From Rotaria sordida (lineage: Eukaryota; Rotifera; Eurotatoria; Philodinida; Philodinidae), in NCBI GenBank assembly GCA_905250125.1, contig CAJNOL010000575.1:58832-122831 (forward strand): a DNA stretch of 64,000 bases, read 5' to 3'. Below the pieces are notes generated by a model. The model saw only the letters and a program-made list of their open reading frames with translations. It searched no databases and was not told the DNA's origin. The number at the start of each line of letters is the position of its first letter. The stretch's first letter is position 1. This document shows, piece by piece, positions 50,196-59,449 of the stretch. The position numbers and the translations under genes were made by a program.

Positions 50196-52692
50196 ATGTC
50201 ATTACATAAAGATACAACATTTACAAGTAAGAATTTAAAGATTATATTATGTACAGAAAAAACAAAAAAAAGGAAAAAAAAATTTTATTTTGATTTTTAA
50301 TAGAAATTTTTGTCGGTGGTTTACCTTATCATACAACAGATGATACATTACGGAAATTTTTTGAACGTTTTGGTGAAATTGAAGAGGCAGTTGTAAGTAT
50401 TCTGTTAGATTTTTGAATTTCAAGAAATTTTTCTATGATTTTTTTTTATAACAAAAGGTTATTACTGATCGACAAACAGGCAAATCACGTGGTTATGGAT
50501 TTGTAAGTAGAAAAAGATTGATTATGAGCATACGTATATATATATATATATTCATGAATGAATATGCGAGTTTCCTGTCTTAAAAGATAATTGCTGTCTT
50601 CTCTTATCATTGGCGTGCCATCAATCAGTAAAGGAATCTAAGCATGCCTGCTACTAATATGAATGTTCCTTATGTTTTTTCAACTTTGTACAAACAATTG
50701 TTTGATCATAAGCAAATATATAAAGATTTATTAGAGATTCGAATATATATATCTATGTATGATTAGTAGAGAAAGGTCAAAAGAAACCTTTCAAGATATT
50801 ATTATTTTTTCATAGCAATTAACTTGTATTTTAAAGGTGACTATGAATACACAAGAAGCCGCAAGTTTAGCAACAAAAGAAGCCAATCCTGTTATTGATG
50901 GTCGAAAAGCAAATGTTAATTTAGCTTATCTTGGTGCTAAACCACGTGTAATACCATCACCAGCTGGTAAGTTTAGATTTAAATGTAACATAAATTTTTT
51001 TTTTTGCTAATTTATCTATATTATTTTTCAATATCTATCTTTCAAAAAAAAATCAAATATAAAATAATAAATAATAAATGACTATCCTTTTTCTCTCCTC
51101 ATTAATTGTAGTACGAGCAGCATGAGAAAGAAACTAAAATAAAATAAACTAGACAGTAAGTGGATGCTCTGGATGACGCTGCCGTTTGTTTGACTGAGCA
51201 CGAATTTGTGCCAGTTACTTGATGTTTTTTTTTTGTTTTTATATATTCTTTTTGTTTTTCTTAACCCAATACGTTAAATCATAATAAATTAACTAAAAAT
51301 CTATTTATATATGTACAATAACAACCATGCCCACACTATAGTGGCATGGAATCTTTCTCTTCTTTTCTATATCTCGAGTGTTTGACGTTGGTGTTGTTGT
51401 GGTGCTCACACATACTCTCTCTCTCTCTTATACTTCTATGTCTGCGCCCGTGTGCTCGCTTTCGTGTGCGTGTGTGTGTCTTTTCTCAGTGCTTTCATTT
51501 TTCATATCATAGTTATTTGATCACATAGTAGCAGTATGAATGAGACAAACAGGAACAAATATAATAATGATGATATAAATTTATGTTCTTTTCTTTTCAT
51601 TTTGAGACAATTGAAATTTGATTCTTTATAAACAAATATTGAAATATACAAAAGACGATAACAAATTCTAACAGCGTGTTTGCGTGATTTGTGTGCCTTT
51701 AGAATTTCACCTCGATTGTTGTTGTTGTTGTTGTTGTTTCTTGTCTCTTGGTTGCAGTAATCGATTTGATTGATTGATTGATTTTTTTTTGTTGTCTTTA
51801 AACCAACATACGAATATTTTGATCAATTAAAAAATAATTTATAAATTTGTAAATATTTTTTCTTTTTGATTATTATAGGTCTTATCCCACTTCATCTTGC
51901 CGGCGCTTATTCAGCAGCATTACCAACAACTTATGGGTGAGTTGATTTCGATTTTTTTCTCTCTCTCTCTCTCGCTTCAGTTTTACGTATAGACGAGTGA
52001 ATTCCCTGCAGAGAAATCAAATCAATCTTGAAGTTAAAGAAGAGAAAGAAAGAATGTTTATTTGAAAAACAGAACACCCAAGTAATCAAGCGAATTTGAT
52101 GAAAGGCCACCCTCTGTGTATTGACGCACACATACGGTGCTGATGACGTGATTGTTCTCTCATGTTGAAATAGATTTTCTCTATCAAAATTTAGATAAAC
52201 AAAAAAAAAAAAACTTTTTTTTCTTTCAAATTCAGTTTAAAGATAAGCTATTAAACATATGTCACACATCTGGATAATTTTTTTTTCAGAATTCAACCAA
52301 TTTATTATCAACAACAACCAACGACAACTCTATTAGCGGCAACTACAACACCACAAACTCTCAGTTCATTAATACCTAATCAAACAACAACTACATTAAA
52401 TGGTGTACATACATCACAAAATCAATCTACAGGTGCACCATCCTATTATGAATTAACTTATGCTACAGCGCCATTAACATCAACATCTATTGAACAACAA
52501 TCATATATATATGCGACAGCTCCTGGGCAAACATTTTCTTATGCACAATTACCGACAGGAGTTACTCAACAACAAACAGGTCCAACTAATATTAATGATG
52601 TTTATACGAATCATACAGCTAAATATATGATTGATGATCATAGTGGATCCGTTGATCGCGATCATCATCAACGTGCAGCAGCCGGATGGTGA
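50196..52692 (+). CDS. RBM24: RBM24/RBM38-type RNA-binding protein (single RRM)
   Basis: A regulator of mRNA splicing and stability that binds GU-rich elements in animals. Six exons: 50196-50226, 50304-50392, 50458-50502, 50837-50966, 51879-51936, 52290-52692; 251 aa. The RRM spans residues 10-88. RNP2 is [20 protein letters not shown] and RNP1 is KSRGYGFV, with [12 protein letters not shown] between them. [17 protein letters not shown] closes the domain, all near-identical to vertebrate RBM24. The C-terminal half is low-complexity, rich in Gln, Thr, Tyr and Ala ([16 protein letters not shown]), as in the family. The start fits the short lysine-threonine N-terminus before RNP2. RBM24 and RBM38 cannot be told apart outside vertebrates. 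Confidence 0.93.
51112..51125 (+). other. Possible alternative terminal exon of the RBM24-type gene
   Basis: After exon 4 (ends 50966, one base into a codon), an acceptor ATTGTAG at 51105-51111 would join in frame to four codons, V-R-A-A, and a TGA at 51123-51125. That would make a protein ending just after the RRM and lacking the Gln/Thr-rich tail. A GT-rich tract follows at about 51445-51480. Use of this exon is an inference from the sequence only. Confidence 0.3.
51717..51738 (+). repeat. GTT microsatellite in RBM24-type intron
   Basis: About seven GTT/TTG units in the intron between exons 4 and 5, followed 35 bp later by four GATT units. A CT run at about 51415-51428 and a GT-rich run at 51445-51480 lie upstream in the same intron. 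Confidence 0.8.
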
Positions 52693-53980
52693 TAAAAATA
52701 ATTAGAAGCAATATGTGCAGGGAAAATGACGAAATATAAAAAGTCTAGATCATTAATGTTTTGTTTATCTTTTTCTTTTCTTAATGTTTCTTTTTTTCTT
52801 TCTTGTTTAAGTTTTTTTCATCAAAAAAACAAAAAAAAAACAAAAAACAAATCTAGCCGAACATTTTCTACTGTACAGTCAAGATTTTTCGCTTGTTGAC
52901 AATAAATCGAGAAAGCGAGTTTTATCTTTTAATTAAGATATTGAATATTTTATTTCAAATATATATTTATTTGTTAATTTGAATGATAAATATCAAATAT
53001 GTTAAGCATCATTTGAATTCGATGATAATAATTTTAAAAAAGCTGTTGTTGGAGTTGTAAACAATTGTAGATTAATTAATGCAGGACTACTTTGAAGATG
53101 CATTTAGATGTAAATAATCTTTATAGTTCATTTCAAAATGGATTCATTTTTTTTTGTTTATTGATAATAGAACTAATTTTTTAGGTAAAAGACAACATAA
53201 ATGGACATAATTTTTAGAAGTGTGCATGACACTACATCAAGACTGTGTTGTATGTCATATTATCTTTAATATAGGTCAAACAATATTATTACAGTGAGAT
53301 AAAATAAAAAAGAATTTTTTTTGTCATAGTTTAAACTTCTCTTCTGATTTTATTTTATCCAATGAATAGTTATCTCGCACTCATACATTATTGGAATTCT
53401 TTCTTAATGTTGATACTACAGTTAACTGTTATATCATCTATGGCTGACAATTCAGTTTATATTTTGTAATAAAACCATAATCAATGTTTTAAATTTCAAA
53501 CTAGAATTACATATTGACAAATACATTCAAAACAGCATGTTAGATTCTTTTTTTGTTTTAATCTCTCGATCGATATATTTTGAGTTTGAATATTTATAAA
53601 ATACTGTTATGATGGTTAATTAAATCTTTTCAAGCTCATATTACGTAGTTGGTATTATTTTATTCAAAAATTCTAGATAGAGATAGAAGTTAAAAAGAAA
53701 AATCAGAATTAAATATACTCAAATATAAGAAATTTGAATAAGATACTTGCATGTACTAGAATATTTATCACATAGAGGATGTGTGTGTGTGATAGGTGGT
53801 TGAGGGTGTGAGGAAGTACCTGACGGTAGAAGTAGGTTGAGGATGGTGGTGTGAGTATGAATGTGGACAACTAAATGAGCTAGAGCCATGAGAAAACATC
53901 ATCTTTGTACTTACGCTCATCTATGTTCCCACCAACATGCACACACACACACACTCTCAAGTTATCAAAGCTTTTTGTAT
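52693..53980. other. Spacer 3' of the RBM24-type gene
   Basis: AT-rich non-coding sequence including the 3' UTR. Simple GT repeats at 53781-53790 and CA repeats at about 53939-53952 bracket a G-rich stretch (GGTGGTTGAGGGTGTGAGG). These lie immediately left of the large inverted repeat that begins near 53990. Confidence 0.5.
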
Positions 53981-53989
53981 AGAGCTATC

Positions 53990-55690
53990 TAATATTTTTA
54001 TAAAGCATGCACTTACACTACTGTAGAAAAGTGACACCATCAGGTAAAACCAATCAAAACTTCAACCACTTGCACTCACATTTTTCTCTGGACTAGAGTT
54101 CAGTGAACTCTTATTATAAATACTAATCAACTCTGGATAGAATGAAATAAAACAGAGTTACGAGTCAAACAATGCTTTGCCCTTTAGATATCTATGTTTC
54201 AGCCATTCTGATGCCTTCACTTTCACATTGTCCTTCATTTAAGAGTTCTATGTCTAAGTATTCATCAGTAAAATTTTCTTTCTAAGAGATCTTTGTCTTG
54301 CTGAGCTCTACATCTTTGTTTGAGAATCTTGTGCTACTGAAATCTCGGGAACTCTTAATAAGTTAATTAGAACTCGAGTAATTTTCAATGATTTAAATTG
54401 AAAATTTTCTTGGTGAATATCCAATAGTAAAGATCGATTTCTTGAAAGTTTAAGAATGATAGCATTTAACGAACAGGAGTTATAGAGGAAGACCAACTTT
54501 GATACTGAACAATTACTATTTTTTAAAATTTCAACAGATTTAGGTGCACCTTCTGTAGTAGAAACAAGATGATTAGAACTTCATGTATCAGTTGAAAGTA
54601 TACTCTTAACTGACAGAATAGCAGAAAGACACCTGAAAACTCTCTCTAATCATCATTTCGACCTGTTACGACAAAAGTCTTTTTTAAGTGTATTTCGATC
54701 AGAAGTTATCCGAATTTCATACGAACAAATTAAAACTTGTAGAGCATAAACTTTATATATGTTATGCAAGATAAATAATTTGATATTGTTGATAAAGCTT
54801 GAGAGACATGGCAACGACCATTTCGAGATGTAACGAAAATAAGTATGCATGCACCACGACAATCTGCGGCAATTGTAAGAAGGAAAAACTTCTAAGTAAT
54901 CATCAATGGCAGAGTTTATAATATATCATCAGATGTCTCCTTCTTTCATGTTATTATTGAAATCGATGAACCGTAGAATAGCTCATAAGAGAACGATCAT
55001 CGTTACAAGGTGGAAGCAAACAATCTTGAGTACTTAAAAATTTATGCTCTATAAATTTCAATTTGATTCTATAAACCTAGGATAACTTCTGATCAAAATA
55101 CTCTTAAAAAAGACTTTTACCGTAAAAGTCCGAAATGAAGGTCTAGAGAAATTTTAGATCGTTCTCTAGTGTTTTGTTAGCTGACAACACACTTTTGACT
55201 GATGTATGAAACTCTAAACATCTTGTTTCTACCACCGGAATCTGTTGAGACCATGAGATATGGTGAATCGTATATTGATGGAATCTATCTTCCTCTATAA
55301 TCTCTGTTCATAGATAGCTATCGCTCTCAAGCTTTCAGGAAACCATTCCGTTAATATCAGACGTTTACCAAAGAGACTCCAACAACACGAAATTCTCAAA
55401 CGAAGATTATTAGAGAATGCTTAGACATAGAACTCTTGCATGAAAGATCGTGTAAAATTGAAGGTGTCACAATGACTGAGGGATAAATTTCTAAAAGACA
55501 AAATACTATTTGACTCGTAACTCTGTTGTGTTATATCCTCTCCAAGGTTATTTGGTGCCAATGATTAAAGTCTACTGAACTTTAATCACGAGAAAGATAT
55601 GAGCTCAAATGCTTGTAGTTTTGATTACTTATACCTTACCGTGCTACTTTTTGGTCACTAGCGTAATTGTGTTTTATAGTTACAGTCACA
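53990..55690. repeat. Large inverted repeat, about 1.7 kb (fold-back element)
   Basis: The left arm, about 53990-54760, is the reverse complement of the right arm, about 55030-55690, with a loop of about 270 bp. Landmark pairs: AACAGAGTTACGAGTC (54151) with GACTCGTAACTCTGTT (55512); AAGAGTTCTATGTCTAAG (54240 on) with CTTAGACATAGAACTCTT (55420 on); GTAGAAACAAGATG (54557 on) with CATCTTGTTTCTAC (55219 on); GATCAGAAGTTATCC (54699 on) with GGATAACTTCTGATC (55080 on); AGAGCATAAA (54741) with TTTATGCTCT (55041). Arms are diverged by substitutions and indels. No transposase frame is visible within, so it looks non-autonomous. Confidence 0.85.
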
Positions 55691-56579
55691 TAATTATTAA
55701 CAAAGAAAAGAACTAATCATAAAAGACGATGATGAAAAAAAAACAAATTAATTCAGATTTTTGCTTTGAAAAACAGACTATCTTTGAGTCTGCCACTATA
55801 TCTATTAAAAGTTGCCTGATAATTTAAAAAAATTCAAAGCATCTTCTTTAAATTTTATTTATTCGAAGTAGATTCCGAAAGAAGTAAAGCATAGAAAATG
55901 ACAAATATGTATGAATAAAAAGAATGAGAAAATAAAGTAATATATCCACATCAGACTTATAATTATAATATATGATTGCGCATCCTTAGTAGTTGTTATC
56001 ATGTTGATGATAGTACTAGTATTAGTAAAGCAACTAAGGATCCTTGATGGAATACTGATAGAAGCAATTGAAGAAAATGCATTCTTTTCATCTGATAATA
56101 CGTTTTCGATCAGTTTTCTAAGCCTTGTGCATTGTTCATAAATCCTATTGTTTACTTACAGCTTCTGTAACTAGTTTACCAATCTTTTGATTATTGTGCA
56201 CTTATTTAATTCACACCAAAATTTAATTGATGAATAATGTTTGAAGATTGCTCCACCAGGTTTAGTTTCATCGTTTTCTTCCTTTTTTTTGTTATTCGGA
56301 AAATATCTGGACACATTTGTAGTGAACAATATTTTCTACTAGCGAGAATCCATGCATACTGCACGGCTGGTTTCTTCTTTAACGTATGACTTCAGACATT
56401 TAACTGTTCATCCGATAACAGAAATATAGATACGCGATATTATGTATATAGATCGAAGCCTTACGGTCTCGCACTCTTATATCGCACATATTTTTATAGT
56501 CCATGTAGCCATATGTCCTTATAGCCTTATATTTCTTGTACCTCTTGTAGCCTTATCCCTTTACTGTCTTACACCCTTC
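55691..56579. other. Intergenic stretch without recognised features
   Basis: AT-rich, with scattered GATGATGAT-like motifs. From about 56440 the sequence turns into loosely repetitive CCTTATAG/TAGCC words that lead into the 34-bp minisatellite. No gene was seen. Confidence 0.5.
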
Positions 56580-56781
56580 AGGGCCTATGAGTACCTATAG
56601 GACGACCCTTTAGGATCCATGGCGGCCCTCATATAATAGCTCTTGAGGACCTATGAGTACCTCCATAGGATAGCCCATGAGGACCTATGAGTATTTCCAT
56701 AGGATAGCCCTTGGGAATCTACGGCTATCCCCATATATTAGTCCTTGAGGGCCTATGGGTATCCTAATATAGTAGCCCTTG
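56580..56781. repeat. 34-bp minisatellite, six units
   Basis: Units start at 56580 (32 bp), 56612, 56646, 56680, 56714 and 56748 (each 34 bp). The consensus starts AGGACCTATGAGTACC, continues with TCCATAGGATAGCC and ends in CTTG. Units differ at several positions. Flanks on both sides hold partial CCTTATAGCC words. On the right a TTTGACCTTTGACCCGG segment precedes an ACACAGACAGACACACAC run at about 56826-56846, a style seen at the ends of some invertebrate mobile elements. GC content is clearly above background. Confidence 0.85.
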
Positions 56782-57023
56782 GGCCTTCCGCTTATAGCCT
56801 TATTTGACCTTTGACCCGGCACGGACACACAGACAGACACACACACTGAACATTATATATAAGGATAATATTCAGCATAGATGATTATTTAATGTCTTTC
56901 TATTCTTACTCAACATTCATAAATTATTCTATAAGATTTTAAATGTATAACTCATATTATTTGCATACCAATATTGATAATATAAGAATATTCTGTTTGT
57001 GCTTGACAAATATTCTTATTTCA

Positions 57024-57182
57024 GTGATGAGCAGGAGCGTAACTACAGGGGGGGGGGCGCACTTGGTCACCTAATATTCGAACAAAGGTGTCATTTACGG
57101 CGTTTATGTAGATGTAATTCAAATATTACGTAGTCCAATGCGTGATTTCTATCCCCCTTCTAGTTACGCCCCTTGTGATGAG
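57024..57182. mobile_element. 143-bp hAT-like MITE with 8-bp target-site duplication
   Basis: The element spans 57032-57174. It is flanked by direct repeats GTGATGAG at 57024-57031 and 57175-57182. The left end CAGGAGCGTAACTACAGGGG and the right end, read outward, AAGGGGCGTAACTAGAAGGG are imperfect terminal inverted repeats. An 8-bp duplication with CAGGGGCGTA-type ends is characteristic of hAT-superfamily non-autonomous elements. A run of ten G bases follows the left end. There is no coding capacity. Confidence 0.85.
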
Positions 57183-57399
57183 ATCGAGCATTGGTATTAC
57201 TTGTAGATCTATATTTTCACATTTACCTTCAGCAAACGTTGTATCCATCGAATAATACTATGAACATGAATTACGCTAGCAAGGTTTTATATTATGTCCA
57301 CTGCCAATGGTACATTCATCTAAAGAACGATTCATGGACCTTTATCAACGATTAAATCTCAACATGAAATTAAATCTTTTTTTCGATCAGATAAATATT

Positions 57400-57850
57400 C
57401 ATTACATGTTGTTCTTATTTTTTTGTCATCTTGAACAAGTATCAAAGGACGAATAATCGATTTTTCAATCGATTGAAATATTCAACTACAAACTGACCAC
57501 CATACTCATCATTGCTATAGCATAGTAAATGTACTATAGTCTTAATCGAAGCTTCATTTATTTTCTTCTCTGCATTGGTTGTTGATATGATAGAAGTAAA
57601 AAATGTGTACATAAACATTTTCAACAGAACGAAGACGTACTAATTTTTATCGATTGACCGAACTTTATCATAAACATTTTAGCAATAGAATCCCATTTCA
57701 TACATACTTGACACATAGTACTATGACTACGTTTCAGACTGTTAATAATTGTTTCGATTTTATTTAAACTAAGTTCAGACAATTAGAGTTCCAATTGAAT
57801 TTCATCCATACATGTAATATCAACACAAACTCTCATAAATAACATGAAAA
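57400..57850 (-). pseudogene. Degenerate minus-strand coding-like remnant
   Basis: On the minus strand, open stretches change frame across this interval. One holds LNKIETIINSLKRSHSTMCQ (about 57760-57700). The next, after a frame change, holds EASIKTIVHLLCYSNDEYGG (about 57555-57495). Stops and shifts interrupt the chain and no splice sites reconcile them. The alternation of helix-like hydrophobic and charged residues looks like a decayed gene. I cannot name the family. Confidence 0.25.
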
Positions 57851-58881
57851 TGATGAAATGAATAAGTGATACCATCTAACTATATCATAAAGTTTGATGA
57901 TACTATACGTTTTCAAAGGTCTATTTATATATATATTACTTTGAAAATATGAAAATATAATATGTGCTAATGATCGATCATATGAAGACATAATAGTCTG
58001 ACAAGAAAAACTTTGTTCATAAAAAAAAGAATGTAAAACATACAAGATATAACTACATACAAATGTATGTAGGATATATCATGACTCGTATGAAAATGAT
58101 ACTCTCGATCATATTTATTAATATAATAAGTATGAAAGAAAAAATTTCCGAATTACATGTCTTTATTTGACAGCCGCTTCAAACTAACAAATGAGTGATA
58201 GTCATACATGTTTAGACTTTTCATTCACATGTACTTACTACTAAAACTATGCATAGATACTTGGGAATTCTTCAATGTTAATTAAAAAAAATGAAACTAT
58301 TATCTAAACATTCGTTAAACATCATGTATTATTCAAAGTATTTTATCTTTGTATTCAAAATGAAGACTTTGACATAATGAAAATGTTTTTTAATTTCAAT
58401 TCTTTTCAATATTTAATTTTAATACAGAATTAAATCATTCATAAATCTATTTAATCAAAAGTATTTTTTTCAACATTGTACACCCACACCTGAACCGATT
58501 TCATCTTTGCAATGTTCAAGCGTCCTATTTATTGTTAGTAAATAGAAATATCCAGTCAACTTTAACAATTAATATAATGTTGTATTTGTAATTCAGTAGT
58601 TTATAAAGTATCAAAAGACCTCGCTTTAGCGGATGAATAATGAGTTAATGATATCATTCTGTCTCAATAGTGTTCTTTAATAGTAGAAGCTTATAGGTGA
58701 TGCTTTTCAATATTTGCCTGTTTTTTTTCTTCTTTATTCGAAAGAGGGAGTAATATGTCAGTGCTTGGAAATTCATGAATTTATATCACTGGCTCAATCA
58801 TTATCAATCAAATGTATAATTGAGAAAAAAAAATTTTTCGAACAAATAAAAATAGAAGAAAACAAAAATCAAATCAATTAT
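57851..58881. other. Spacer upstream of GTF3C6
   Basis: AT-rich non-coding DNA containing the GTF3C6 5' region. An in-frame upstream ATG at 58714 would add 56 residues to GTF3C6 without a stop, but that extension has no similarity to the family and is treated as 5' UTR. Confidence 0.5.
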
Positions 58882-59334
58882 ATGGAAGTAGATACTCCTT
58901 CAAATACTCAAGAACAATCAATAAAATCTTCCAACAATGCTGAACAATTCAAAGATGAAGAAGAAGAAGAAGAATTTCTAATCATGGCCGATATTGGACA
59001 TGATATTGATCAACAAACTGTTCTTGAACATGCTGTAAAGTCTGAAATTCGAGCAATTGATATTGATGGTACAAATCCATTTATTCAAATCGGTCCATAT
59101 ACATTTCAAGGTCAATATAATTATATTCTTGGTACAAATTTATTTTTTAGTACAACATCAACATCTATTGATGATAATATAAGTACAAGTAGTCGAACTG
59201 ATGAAGCAACAACAAATACTCCAAATGGAAATGATTTAAATTTAATTGGTATAAGTGATAAAAAATTAAATTTATCACGTGTTTATATCTATCCAAAAAA
59301 GAATGATGATGTTGATAATCAATCAAAATCTTGA
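58882..59334 (+). CDS. GTF3C6: General transcription factor 3C subunit 6 (TFIIIC tau55-like)
   Basis: A small subunit of TFIIIC, the RNA polymerase III factor that binds internal promoters of tRNA genes. It is a single-exon frame of 150 aa. An N-terminal polar segment ends in an acidic run (EEEEEEFLIM). The conserved beta-barrel core follows, with SEIRAIDIDGTNPFIQIGPY and FQGQYNYILGTNLFF, aligning with VLGIDTERPILQV and FAGEYEDTLGTCVIF of human GTF3C6. It ends with a KLNLSRVYIYPKK strand like KLSMTRTLLTEKK. Start at 58882 is chosen because it gives the short acidic N-terminus of the family. The protein is shorter than human (213 aa) because the acidic C-terminal tail is missing. It is convergent with CDC16, with 115 bp between stop codons. 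Confidence 0.85.
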   Translation: MEVDTPSNTQEQSIKSSNNAEQFKDEEEEEEFLIMADIGHDIDQQTVLEHAVKSEIRAIDIDGTNPFIQIGPYTFQGQYNYILGTNLFFSTTSTSIDDNISTSSRTDEATTNTPNGNDLNLIGISDKKLNLSRVYIYPKKNDDVDNQSKS

Positions 59335-59449
59335 TGTAATAAAAATAAATGAAAAAAAAAAATTAAGAATAGAGGAAAAAAAACATATATCTGACAATTG
59401 TTTATTTTTGAAAATATAAATTTCTCTTTTTTTTTGTTTTTATAATGTT

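Noticed and set aside
49194..50238. Several overlapping open frames on both strands before the RBM24-type gene
   Set aside because: They are low-complexity, mutually overlapping and not splice-linked; more likely 5' UTR or promoter sequence.
58714..58881. N-terminal extension of GTF3C6 from an upstream ATG
   Set aside because: In frame but without family similarity; the 58882 start gives the expected acidic N-terminus.
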